Source: Actinidia chinensis
Lineage: Eukaryota; Streptophyta; Magnoliopsida; Ericales; Actinidiaceae
Assembly: GCA_009663005.1 (NCBI GenBank)
Contig: CM018900.1
Location: forward strand, 14,441,323 to 14,471,322
Length of the DNA: 30,000 nt
Direction: 5' to 3'
The notes beneath the pieces were generated by a model that was not told the origin of the DNA, made no database searches, and saw only the letters and a list, made by a program, of their open reading frames with translations. The stretch's first letter is position 1, and every line of letters begins with the position of its first letter. Below are positions 20,073 through 29,283 of this stretch, piece by piece. Made by a program: the position numbers and the translations under genes.

Positions 20073-20736
20073 AATTATAAAGGGACAAAATATATAATTA
20101 CGGAGTTTGGCCACGCAATGGCAGAGGGCCACCGTAGGAGCATCGCTACTTAGCAGGCTCGATGGTCCTCCACGCTAGAGTGTGGTGTAGATATGCTAAC
20201 TCATAACTGTGCTAGGGTAGGGAATCTCCCTAGAGTTGTTGTTATGAAGCAAGCTCAGTGGATCTCTATGCCGGAGCTCGGTAAATTTATTATCAAAATA
20301 AAACCCATTCCAGGCTTGGACAATAGTCATGATCAGACTATCGCTGTAAAGTAGGATAGAAGCGATGACTATGCCAGAGCTGGGATTAAGGACAACGGGC
20401 GATGGCGATCCCAAGGGATGACAAGGGACAAAAGAAAACTTGCACGACAAGGTTTCCACTGACAGCCCCTATACCCAAATAGGGAGGCCAACGACGTGAT
20501 GATAAGCTACCAACCGTGCCGTAGAGGCAAGGTTGGGTCAGTTACCCACCTATTGACATGGCCATTGGCGCGTCAAGGTGCGTGCTGAACTAGGCTACAT
20601 AAGTGGGAATCATTGTTCTCGCAAAGGTACGTAACCTCGAACTTGAAAATTCTTACTCTCTTTCTCTCTAAGAACCATAACTCCGATCATCTAACTTGAT
20701 TATCGAAGAGCCGTTTCCCAAAAATAGCTCCGGAAG
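20073..20736 (+). repeat. 3' LTR of the Tat-type element, 3'-truncated
   Basis: It aligns with the 5' LTR from about 20085 (ACAAAATATA) through AAAATAGCTCCGG near 20732. About 140 bp at the 3' end, present in the 5' copy at 2163-2302, are missing or unrecognisable. From about 20737 the sequence instead follows repeat module Y, also found at 25517. The exact junction is uncertain by some 20 bp. Confidence 0.7.
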
Positions 20737-20820
20737 CTTGTACTTCATTGTTGAGGGCGTAACGTAGTGGTACCCATACTTTATTTTTAAAGATTTTTTT
20801 GTATTGATATCAGTATACAC

Positions 20821-21391
20821 CAGAGTTGTAAAACCTGCACTGAGGCGTGCCTTTTTGTGGGTGAGGCGCTGCCATCACTTCAACAAGGCGTGCACGAGGC
20901 AAGCGATTCAATCAACAGACTCACCGGTTGATTGACTAGAATATGGATCTGTCGTCATCGTCACCGTCTTCTCGTTGACGTCGCGACTAGATTTGTAGTC
21001 GCAGAGTGACTACATACAATCTAGTGGTCGCCGTTGGCTATCCATCGAAGGTAAACTCCGAGCCTCTGCCTCTCTCTCTTTCTTTTTATGCCTTTGAGTC
21101 TGGAATTTTCAAACTTTTATTCCTATTTATATATATATTTTTTGTTATCTTCTTTTTTTTTCTTTTTTCTTTTTTCTTTTTAATATTTTATTTTATTTTT
21201 TTGTTTTCTTATTTTCTATTTTTTCTATTTTTATCTACTTTTTTTCTTCAATTTTCTGTTTTAACTTTTTTCAAACATATACTATATTATATTTTATTTT
21301 TTATGTCAACAATGTGCGTCTCGCTTCACAAGGCGTGCGCCTGTGCCAAGACTCCATAGACTTTTGCATCTCGCTGTGCTTAATAACACTG
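20821..21391. mobile_element. Non-autonomous hAT-type element, 571 bp
   Basis: Terminal inverted repeats CAGAGTTGTAAA and (reverse complement of the right end) CAGTGTTATTAA match at 9 of 12 positions, in the CAGNGTT style of hAT elements. Flanks are GTATACAC (20813-20820) and GTGTACAC (21392-21399), an 8-bp target duplication with one mismatch, the size typical of hAT. The paralogous module at 25605-25612 (TTATACAC) is the unoccupied site. Subterminal regions carry GGCGTGC/GCGCACGCC motifs in inverted orientation; the middle is a T-rich tract (21120-21300). A 117-codon Phe-rich frame over the T-tract is not a gene. Confidence 0.85.
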
Positions 21392-21657
21392 GTGTACACA
21401 TACTTGTACACGTGCTTCACATATTAAATTTTTATTAAGGTTTTCCCTTAGCGATGAATATGTATTATGTGTTTGGTAATTGGTATTATATAATATTAAC
21501 ATCCATTTGTTATTTCCTTGGTTGGATGTTAGTATGTATTTTCTTAGTCCATTACCATTACCATCTGTCCTTGTCTGTCTAAAGGCCAATTTATTTGTGG
21601 AAAGCTATTTAGTACAAATACTAAAATATTATATAAATTAATTTCCATCTTAATATA

Positions 21658-21903
21658 TTTGGTAAATATATATTATTATAGCACAACTTGTAAAATAAAG
21701 TATTGCCTTCTTTTGATTATTCAATATAATCCTATATTAATTAGGAAGATTTCGTAAAGAACATCATTAGATAAAAAATATTTGGTAAATATATATTATT
21801 ATAGCACAACTTGTAAAATAATGTATTGCCTTCTTTTGATTATTCAACATAATCCTATATTAATTAGAAAGATTTCGTAAAGAACATAATTATATAAAAA
21901 ATT
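21658..21903. repeat. Tandem duplication, 2 x 123 bp
   Basis: TTTGGTAAATATATATTATT starts at 21658 and again at 21781, and the following 120 bp are near identical, with few substitutions (for example AATAAAGTA versus AATAATGTA). The paralogous module at 26000-26150 has a single unit, so the duplication arose in this copy and is recent relative to the module duplication. Confidence 0.9.
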
Positions 21904-22209
21904 GTATGCTTACCTCATTTTTTTATTATCTTAATTTATCATATAATGCAGTATAATTCACAATCGTTGAATATGACTGAACTATTTGTTAAATTTATTA
22001 TATTAATATTTATGCATTTGACACGTAAGTAATTATCTAATTATAACAATAGAGAAAACTAGAGAGAGACATGATGGGTGCGTGGTCTTAATCTATCGAC
22101 TTGGCAAAATTACTTAATTTAACGCGTTTACTTGGAGTTTACACGGATGTGGAATCTCTCTCTTTCTCCTTGCTTCCTTTGAAGTCCGTACTTTGTACCA
22201 TTTATCGAG

Positions 22210-23069
22210 AAATTTGCTAATCGCTCCCTCCCGCTGACAAACCACCCCCTCCCCGTGTCCCCCCCCCTTTGTCGCCCCGTGGGGGGGGCCCCTTTGATTA
22301 TTATAACCCCTCCCTCTAATTTATATTTTCATCCTCTCCTCACATCCAAATAACCCTGCTGTTTTTTTTTTCGCAGCGACTTTTTCAATTTGTTTTGCAT
22401 TTTTCTCTCTTAGTTTTGTGTATTTTTGTCTAGTTTTGTTTTCTTCTTTTTTTTTCATTAGTTTTCTTAAATCAGTTTTGTGTTTTTTTTAAAGTGTTTT
22501 TTATTAGTAATTTTTTAATCAACTTTATTATTTTTATCAAAAAAAATTTTTTAACCAATTTTTTTTATTTTTGGATAAATAATTTTTTTTATTATATGTT
22601 CGTAATATTTATTTATTTTTTGTTGTAGATTTTGGGAGTCATTATTTTAAATCTTTACAAAGTAATAAAACTAATGGATCAAAATAAAAGGTATATATAT
22701 AAATTAACAAAAATACTGATAATTTTAAATTTTTTTGTTGTTAGTATTTTTGTTATTTTCATATATATACTTTTTATTTTGGTCCATATTTTTTATACTT
22801 TTTAAAACTTTTTATAAATAATGACTCCTAAAATTTATAACTAAAAATAAATAAGAAAGATTACAAACATATAATAAAAAATATTTTTCAAAAAACAATG
22901 ATAAATAAAATAAAAATTTTTATAAAAATAATAATAAAAAAAACTAAAATAAAACTAAATAAAAAAAATTAAAAAGGGGGGAAGGGAAGGGGCACCAGGG
23001 TAATTGTGGGGGTGGGGCCGGGGGAGTGCGTGGGTGGGTTATGTCAGGGAGTGGGTGAAAGTAGCTCTC
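22210..23069. mobile_element. Foldback element of about 860 bp, probably Mutator-like
   Basis: The element is a large imperfect palindrome centred near 22730: GTATATATAT (22691) pairs with ATATATATAC (22761-22770), and arms extend outward through ATTATATGTTCGTAAT / ATTACAAACATATAAT to a C-rich left end and a G-rich right end. The left arm has about 150 extra bases (around 22300-22480). Flanks TTTATCGAG (22201-22209) and TTATTCGAG (23070-23078) look like a 9-bp target duplication with small changes, the size used by Mutator-like elements. Copy 1 of the module has the empty site at 1191-1200. No transposase is encoded. Confidence 0.7.
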
Positions 23070-23376
23070 TTATTCGAGTTGGGGTGGGTGCACCACCGTA
23101 TAGCGTGGATTTGATAGTGCCTGCCAAGAATTTTTTTTTACAAAAGATTCTTAACAATCGGGTACTGGTAGTTCTTGATCAAAATATATTTATTGCGACA
23201 ACTAAACAAAAAGTATCATTTTATAAATAAATAGATGGTTAGTCATATAATTATTGATATTTGATCAATTTAATTTTTTTTGTATGAATGATTTTTTTGA
23301 CCACTATCCAGCCCATTTCCCATTTGTACAGTCTGTTCGGACCATCCAATCAGATTTGAAAAATCAATATTTTTTG

Positions 23377-23441
23377 AGTGTTACGAGAATCAAACTCGCT
23401 CTCACGCCCAAAACAAGAATCATACCACTAGACCAAACACT
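23377..23441 (-). repeat. tRNA-Pro-like sequence, 65 nt
   Basis: The minus strand begins AGTGTTTGGTCTAGTGGTAT, in which TTGGTCTAGTGGTAT is identical to the D-arm region of plant tRNA-Pro. TTTTGGG keeps the UGG anticodon context, and CGAGTTTGATTCTCG forms a T-arm. The acceptor stem is AGTGTT/AACACT, six perfect pairs, unlike the normal GGGCATT/AATGCCC. The variable region and part of the T-stem are shortened and the anticodon stem relies on G-U pairs. It is too short for a functional tRNA, so I class it as a tRNA-derived repeat. Likely A and B boxes remain. Confidence 0.6.
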
Positions 23442-23543
23442 TACTATATATCTCAAAATGTTATTTTTATAATAAATACATACCCACCCTAAAAAAAAAT
23501 GAATTTATATTTCCTATATTGCGTAATCGAAAACACTCGTAAC

Positions 23544-23577
23544 ATAAAACGAGAATCAAACCACTAGACCAAACACT
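23544..23577 (-). repeat. Internally deleted tRNA-Pro-like copy
   Basis: The minus strand has AGTGTTTGGTCTAGTGGTTT joined directly to GATTCTCG, so the anticodon arm has been lost and the D-arm is fused to the T-arm. It is followed by the same TATTTCAAAATGTTA-like flank as the copy at 23377-23441, showing that a segment of about 160 bp is repeated here. Confidence 0.55.
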
Positions 23578-23641
23578 CATTTTGTATTTCAAAATGTTAA
23601 ATTTTAATAATAAATACATACATACAAAAAAAAAAGTCAAT

Positions 23642-23940
23642 ATATGTATATATAGAGAGAAAATTGATTTCTGCACTACGTCCAAAATATTATAAATCAC
23701 AACTACGTTTGAATCCAAAACCAAAATCTATCTCGCGCTATCTACGGCTGAAGAAATTAATTTGAGTTAATCCAACTACTCAGATTTCACCTCAAATTTT
23801 TTTTCTCCAACAATAGAATCATCTTTCAATCGTCCTCCCCCTCCCCTCCACTAAAACCTCTCCCATCACTATTCACTTTTCTCTTTCTTCTCCATCATAA
23901 CTTCACTCTCCCTCCTCCATCACTTTCACATCAAAAATCC
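23642..23940. other. No gene seen
   Basis: An AT-rich stretch with a short C/T-rich patch (CCTCCCCTCCCC near 23836). No coding frame, repeat boundary or RNA gene is recognisable. Confidence 0.5.
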
Positions 23941-23949
23941 TTTTATACT

Positions 23950-24960
23950 TGTTTTTAATACTCTTTTTGTGTTTCCTTTTATTTATACTTTTTTTTTCTT
24001 TAATTGCCCTTAATTCTTTTTTTTTTTTACTTTCACTTCTGAATTTGTATATAAAAGAAATTATAATAAAATTTTATATATTTTTTTTATTTTACTCCTA
24101 CCTTATATTTTTTATAAAATAAATATGATCACAAGATTTTTAATTTAAATATTTTTTTAAATTTCGGTGGTTGATAATTATATTTTATTGAGTTTTTTTT
24201 TAGGATAATCCTAATAGTCAACTTACTTCGTTACCCCCAACTTACCTTTCCCGCATTTGTTACTGCGCGACGAAAATTCCAAAATGACGTCATTTATAAA
24301 ATGATAAAAAAAAAAATGATAAAACACAAAAACGAGTCGTTCAACAAAGCTAAAAAACAACCTGCATGTTTAAAAAATCAAACGTCATCGTTTTGGTATT
24401 TTATCCACCAAACGACATCATTTTGGGGGTCGGATAACAAATGCGGTAAATCATGCGGGGACTGTAGATTATCCTTTTTTTTAAATTTTAATGCTCCTTG
24501 ATGATTTCTTGTTTTTTTTTATTTTACTCACTCCTGAATTTTTATTTAAAAAAATTATTAAAAATTTAATTTCTTTTGGAAGAGACTCTTGATTAGAAGT
24601 TCTATTTTATGTAATATTGGAATTTACAAACTACTGTATTGATATATGTTAAAATTTATTATTTTTCTTATGGATTTTTTTATGATAAGATCAAATACTA
24701 AAAAAATTACTTATGTTTTTTAAAGAGATAGTCTCAAATAACGAATAAATATAAATAACTATCATCCATCGAAATTTTAAAAAAAATATTAAAAATTTGA
24801 TCCATTATTTTTTTTTATTTTATAAAATTTTATCATATTGGTTTTATATAAAAATTTGAAAGTGAAAAGTAAAAAGCAAAAATAAGAATCAAGGGGTTTA
24901 AAAAGAAAAAAAAATAGAAGAGAGATTAAAAATGTTATCATAATTTTTTTTAAATAAAAA
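23950..24960. repeat. AT-rich foldback structure, about 1 kb
   Basis: The left arm around 24030-24192 (including ACTTTCACTT, ATTTCGGTGGTTGATAATTA) pairs, in reverse complement, with the right arm around 24739-24874 (AACTATCATCCATCGAAAT, AAGTGAAAAGT). T-rich and A-rich tracts extend the match outwards. A separate small element (24202-24475) sits in the interior. Ends and target duplication could not be set. The low-complexity composition makes part of the match unspecific. Confidence 0.45.
24202..24475. mobile_element. Small inverted-repeat element (MITE), 274 bp
   Basis: Ends are AGGATAATC and GATTATCCT, perfect inverted repeats over 9 bp. Imperfect pairing continues inward about 90 bp (CGCATTTGTTACTG / GATAACAAATGCGG, AAAATGACGTCATTT / AAACGACATCATTTT). 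Both flanks are T-runs of eight or more, so the target duplication cannot be defined. No protein is encoded, and the superfamily is not assigned. Confidence 0.65.
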
Positions 24961-24970
24961 AATTAGGAAG

Positions 24971-25132
24971 GTGCCCGTACCCCCCCCCCCCGCCTCCCGG
25001 GTTCTTCCCCCCCGCCTCCCCGGGTTCCCTGCCCCCCTTCTCGTTTGCGGCCGCCTTGGGTCCCCGTTCGCCCGTCCCCCCCCCCCGGGTCCTCTCGCCG
25101 GGTTTGGGGTTTGTCCGGGGGTAAAAACTCCG
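24971..25132. other. Very GC-rich patch with long C homopolymers
   Basis: Within AT-rich DNA this 160-bp segment is mostly G and C, with C-runs of up to about 12-13, repeats of CCTCCCGGGTTC / CCTCCCCGGGTTCC, and GCGGCCGCC. A minus-strand Gly-rich frame (25333-24950) over it reflects composition. It may be the end of a repeat element or a sequencing artefact. Confidence 0.6.
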
Positions 25133-25404
25133 CTCTGTTATGTTCGTTTTCAGCTTCGCTTCAGTTAGTTTTCTGCTACATCCCTGCGCGTTCCCTTGTT
25201 TGTAATTCTTTTTTATTTCTTTTATTTCTCTTCTTCTGCCAGACCAGCCTCCCCCTCCAACAGTGATGAAAATAAATAATTTTTTTTTTTTGCATAGTAC
25301 CCATGGGCAGCGGCAATTACTAGTCAATACCATAATGGTGCTAATTTCTTACTAATGATACCTTTTTTAACCAATTTGGAGTGCAAAAAAATCAATTTTT
25401 CATT

Positions 25405-25470
25405 TTCATATATATATATATCTATATATATATCCCTATCTTATATATCTATATAATATATATATATAAT
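25405..25470. repeat. AT-dinucleotide microsatellite, interrupted
   Basis: Repeated TATATA blocks broken by CTA and CCC interruptions. A 63-codon frame with Ile-Tyr repeats is a by-product. Confidence 0.85.
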
Positions 25471-25516
25471 TCTGTGAAAATTGGAAGACCGGGGTCTCAA
25501 CAACGGCCAAGCTCAA

Positions 25517-26275
25517 GCCCGTACTTCATTTTGAGAGATGTACCGGTGGTACCCTTACTAATTCATTGTTAAAAATTTTTTAATTTTTTTTTGTCTTTAT
25601 ATCATTATACACATACTCGTACACGTGCTTCACAATAATTAACATTTATATTTAGGCTTCTCTTAGTCGATTGTATATGTATTACGTAGTTTTTGGTAAT
25701 TGTTTATTATAGTAAATTAACATCCATTTGTTATTTCCTTGGTTGGATGTAAGTATGTATTTTCTTAGTCTATTTCTAAATTCGGACTTCCTAAAATTAA
25801 TAGTCTAAATCCAACAGATTAAAATTAGATTTTGTATACTTTCTTAAAAAAATCAATCAATATTTAATGGTTTTTTTTTGGTTAATCCTCCCATTTGCCC
25901 ATCTGTCCTTGTTTGTCTGAGGGTCTGAGGCCAATATATTTGTGGAAACAGCTACTTAGTAAAGTACTAAAATATTACTAATTTATTTCCATCTTAATAT
26001 CTTTGGTAAATATATATTATTATAGCACAACTCTTGTAAAACAACCGTATTAAACAACCGTACTTTAAATTACCTACTTCTTTTTCTTCTTTTCTTCAAT
26101 CATACGAATCCGATATTAAGTAGGAAGATTTTAAAAGAACATTATTATATCAAAATGGTATGCTTACTTCATTCCTTTTCCATTTTGATTTATCATCTAT
26201 TTGTGACTAGTTTTACCACCGTTGAATATGCTGAAGTTATAATGTCAAATTTATTTATTATTATCGATATTGATG
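25517..26275. repeat. Repeat module Y, copy 2 (unoccupied by the hAT-type element)
   Basis: Collinear with 20737-22027. It holds the uninterrupted target TTATACACATACTCGTACAC at 25605-25624, and one unit of the 123-bp segment duplicated in copy 1. The insertion of about 110 bp at 25776-25888 has no visible terminal repeats. Confidence 0.75.
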
Positions 26276-26700
26276 TAACCGATACATCCCCTGCTCCTAA
26301 CCCTTTCTTACCCCACTCCCTCTCCTCCCCCTCCTCCCACAAATGGCCAGACTGTGACAGGGACCACATTGAAGACGAAATAAGAGGTTATTCGACAGGG
26401 GTAGCGAGGTGGTGAGAAGAGTGGGAGGTAATCACCTAGTGCAAGAAGAAAAGAAAAGAGGGGAGAAACGGAGGGGGGGCGGCCCGGCCGCCGCCGAGCA
26501 TGGCCATTAATTTCCCAATATGCCGCCCGCGCTCGGGGAGTGCGCTATGCTGAGGGGTTGCTCCCGTCGGGTGGTTTAACTATCGATTCTGTCATTTGTG
26601 CTTTTAAAGGCCATTATATCAATTTGTAGATGTTTATAGTTGATTATCCATAGACGGTGTCAATTGTGGAGTGTTTGAAGAAAGGAGGAAAGAAACGGTA
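26276..26700. other. No gene seen; short GC-rich stretch
   Basis: C-rich sequence at 26285-26345 and a GC-rich patch at 26468-26540 (GGCGGCCCGGCCGCCGCC). An 86-codon forward frame (26155-26415) spans the end of module Y and has no recognisable domain. Confidence 0.45.
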
Positions 26701-27340
26701 GCTGAGTGACGGTTGAGGATAGTTGCTGGTGTTTCACCTGTTCTTTGCAAGGCCGAAATAATGAGTTCAGCTGTTAGAGCTGTTTTCGAAAAATAGCTCT
26801 CTGACGGTCAAGTCAAGTGAAGTATAAGGTAGAGAGGGAAAGTGCAAGCAAACAACTGAGATAGGTTAAATGTGTGTACCTTTGAGAGAATAAGGTTTGG
26901 CCTTATATAGCATAGTTTGGCGTGTGTTTGGACGTTCCAACCATTTTGTCACTGGACAGACTGCAGCTTGGCACGTGCTTGTACGCGCTGACTGCTGTGT
27001 CAGTAAGTAGGTGACTTGACCCGATCATGCCCCTATAGCCTAGTTGATAGCTAGCCATTATGTTGCCAATGTCTCGACTCGGACATGCAAGATGACAAAA
27101 GAAAACTCACCGTGTCAGTTATCTTCTGTCACTTAATGTGCCTTGTGACTGCTACTGACTGTTGCGTCTCGGCCGAGCTCCAACGTAGTGTCTCCTCCGA
27201 ACTTGCTAAAGAATGATAACCCAACAGCGGTGTCTGCCCTAACTCGGCTAAAGCTTTTATTTCGTAGTAAATTGCCCTATTAAATAACGTATCTCAACCC
27301 GAGGCTCCGGCTTAGTCCACTCCCGATCGCGGGGAAGTGC
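26700..27340 (-). repeat. Antisense LTR fragment related to the Tat LTR
   Basis: Read on the minus strand it matches the 5' LTR of the Tat-type element in order: AAGTTCGG..., a GTCA..CACCTACT-like block, GCTATATAAGG (26910-26900) where the Tat LTR has GCTAACATAAG, CAAAGGTACA, then TTGACCGTCAGAGAGC followed by TATTTTTCGAAAACAGCTC. It is clearly a different, better-preserved subfamily because the TATA box is intact. No internal coding sequence or partner LTR is present, so it is a solo LTR or a fragment. Confidence 0.6.
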
Positions 27341-27656
27341 ACTTCGTCTTATTTCTATGCGATCGGTCTCTCTCCATTCTCTCCCGCCTTCACCTTCCTT
27401 GGCCTTGGCATCAAACTAAAATTGGTACTTGATATTTTATTCCCTTACCAACCTCCGATTTGTAAAACCTGGGTTTTTCCTCAGCGTACCACGCTGGATC
27501 CCCTCAACGCTTCTCTCTTGCATCACACTAGGAACCACACCGTTGACCCTAGCTTGTACGTAATGATGTTGAAGTCGTGGGCCAAAACCCAGATCTTGTT
27601 CCGGTACTACCAACTTCTTATTTAAGATATTAAAATTTTTTTTATGTTGTCTCTGT
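27341..27656. other. No gene seen
   Basis: C/T-rich sequence with a 67-codon forward frame (27422-27625) that has no recognisable feature. It could be flank or the rest of the antisense LTR element. Confidence 0.4.
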
Positions 27657-28059
27657 CAATGTTTTTTTAAAAATCGGAAATCGGGTTGAACCGGAAAGAC
27701 ACCGGGTCCACTGTCCTGGTTCAACCGCGGTCCAGCGTTATTGAAAACCGTGACGTCATAAATTATTTATACTAATAGATAACAATAAAAAAATTGGGGA
27801 GTTAATTGCAATAATTTTAAAACAGTGTAAGTCAGTGAGATATACTTCAAATTGTGAGGGTCTAAAGTGTGATTAAACCCCAAAAAGTCCACATCTCTCA
27901 CTCAACCGTTCAGACGGTTCAACTAGTTTCAACCGCCTGGTTGACCGGGTTTGACCGGGTTTTGACCAAACAGGTTTGGTGATTAACCCTACCGTTCTCC
28001 GACCGGTCGACGGTTCGACCGGTCGAACCGGCCGGTTCGGTCCAGTTTTTAAAACATTG
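27657..28059. mobile_element. hAT-like MITE with CCGGTTCGA-rich inverted repeats, 403 bp
   Basis: The left end CAATGTTTTTTTAAAAATCGG and the right end in reverse complement (CAATGTTTTAAAAACTGG) form terminal inverted repeats. Just inside both ends are runs of GGTTGAACCGG, GACCGG and GGTTCGACCGG that pair with each other. The CARTGTTTTAAA terminus is common among plant hAT-derived MITEs. Flanking 8-mers GTCTCTGT and GTCCTATG do not match well, so the target duplication is decayed or the ends are off by a few bases. Confidence 0.65.
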
Positions 28060-28784
28060 GTCCTATGGTTTTTTATTTGACAATGTATTTATTGATTATA
28101 TATTTGAAAATGGTGGGTCACTAGATATTTGTTCAATGTTGTTGTTAGGTAATTAACTTCTCACTTGGCAAGTATGAATTTTAATAAATATAGAGAACTA
28201 TATTCCAAAGATGGAATCCTGGGACTTTTTGGTTTGATGTCGCATTTGACGCTTCTGTGTGTACCAAGGTGTGTATACATACCATATACACATACAATCT
28301 ATGGAGTTGTGGATTTCGAAATATAAAAACTTACAACCCAAAGATACTGTTTCAAGACTTCTTGTACCCCTAATTTATCCTTAATACACCCAATTTCCCT
28401 TTCATTATGACTTGATGAGCAATCTCAGGTAAATTTTTTCAAATGAGAACTAGTGATGGACTTGGGTTGGAACTGTTTTCATCTGTTTCAGTTTCTATAT
28501 TTTGATTTTGCTTATGAGAATAGCTAATCCTAGTATTCATTTAGTAACAAAATACTTCAGAACCAGATTATAAATACCGTTCTTCCTTATTTTTGTGAAT
28601 CTGGAGGTATTTATTGACAATACCCTCTCAACAGTTTACACCTTAATTTCGGGGACCAGAATGGGGAAAGAATCAAGGATCAATAATTTTGGCAAGCTTC
28701 TATTATGTAGAAAAGATGTACCTCTACTCTAATGCTTTGAGTTTTCTAATACATTCAAATTCTTTTATACAAGCCTATCTCTCA
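28060..28784. other. No gene seen
   Basis: AT-rich unique-looking sequence without recognised coding frames, repeats or RNA genes. Confidence 0.5.
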
Positions 28785-29282
28785 TTAGTTTTTCCCTACC
28801 AGTAAATGTTGTTGGTTTATGTTAATTTCACTTATATTAACCTCGGCTCCGAGTGAAGACTGATCCATCAATACAACCATTTTGGTTGCCGACTTAATTT
28901 CATAGCCACTTAAAGAAGGTCTTGGGAAATCAAATAGCTTTGGATTTCTAGTGGTAGCCATTCCCTTTTTCATGTTCCCTTCCCAAACGAAAAACATCCT
29001 CATGTTATCTCGCAAACTTTGAGTGGGAAAGACAATTTCCCTGCTATTTTATTTCTTTTGGTTATTATTTCCGTAGGTAGATTGACTTGAAACTTGATTC
29101 ATCATCCAGAGTCTAAAACAAAATTCATTGCTGTGAAGACCAGAGGTCTCCCAGTCTTCGGTGTAGATTTGGGTAGTTTGCGACTTGGAAGTTTTCTGGG
29201 ACATCACGAGCGTGAATTCAAAAATTCTATAGTGCACGTATTGGTCAGGTTTTAGCTTAAAATTACCTAATTTATCATGCAT
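28785..29282 (-). pseudogene. Unrecognised minus-strand frame with one stop, next to a hAT end
   Basis: One minus-strand frame stays open for about 166 codons except for a single TAA at 29049-29051. It includes MHDKLGNFKLKPDQYVHYRI, WMMNQVSSQSTYGNNN, then ISGYE-like and Ser-rich parts ending QQHLLVGKN. For AT-rich DNA this is longer than expected by chance, though not decisive. Its upstream end abuts the presumed hAT terminus at 29284, so it may be an exon fragment separated from the rest of its gene by the transposon. No family is recognised. Confidence 0.25.
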
Positions 29283-29283
29283 C

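Larger units (their letters stand above)
1521..20736 (+). mobile_element. Tat-type Ty3/gypsy retrotransposon, decayed, with nested insert
   Basis: Two related long sequences (1521-2302 and 20073-20736) act as LTRs in direct orientation. Between them lie a primer-binding site, gag, protease, RNase H and integrase remnants in gypsy order (integrase after RNase H), and a polypurine tract before the 3' LTR. The integrase is followed by a long 3' region with an antisense reading frame and tandem repeats, which is characteristic of the Tat lineage. Without the nested chromovirus the element is about 13.6 kb, consistent with this lineage. It carries many frameshifts and stops and an RT deletion, and is not autonomous. 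Target-site duplications could not be confirmed because both outer LTR ends look damaged. Part of the post-integrase region occurs twice (near 6491-7000 and 16650-18620), so a composite of two related elements is possible. Confidence 0.8.
20737..22027. repeat. Repeat module Y, copy 1
   Basis: With the 571-bp hAT-type insertion at 20821-21391 removed, this segment is collinear with 25517-26275: GTACTTCAT, then GGTGGTACCC-like, TACACGTGCTTCACA, AACATCCATTTGTTATTTCC, TTTGGTAAATATATATTATT, and the TTGAATATG block. Copy 1 has a 123-bp internal duplication that copy 2 lacks; copy 2 has about 110 bp extra at 25776-25888. No coding content is seen. Confidence 0.75.
22033..23480. repeat. Repeat module X, copy 2
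   Basis: Collinear with 972-1480 once the 860-bp foldback insertion (22210-23069) is removed. Shared blocks include AATTATCTAATTATAACAAT, ACTTAATTTAACGCGTT, GAAGTCCGTACTTTGTACCA and GATTTGATAG. An internal part of copy 1 (about 1205-1250, GGAGTCCGTACTTTGGAAGC) is absent here. It follows module Y directly. Confidence 0.75.

Noticed and set aside
21006..21359. 117-codon forward frame rich in Phe
   Set aside because: It translates the T-rich core of the hAT-type element; composition alone explains it.
23377..23441. Functional tRNA-Pro gene
   Set aside because: Only 65 nt, shortened variable region, weak anticodon stem, and part of a repeated module.
24950..25333. 127-codon Gly-rich minus-strand frame
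   Set aside because: It is produced by the C-homopolymer patch and has no domain or sensible ends.
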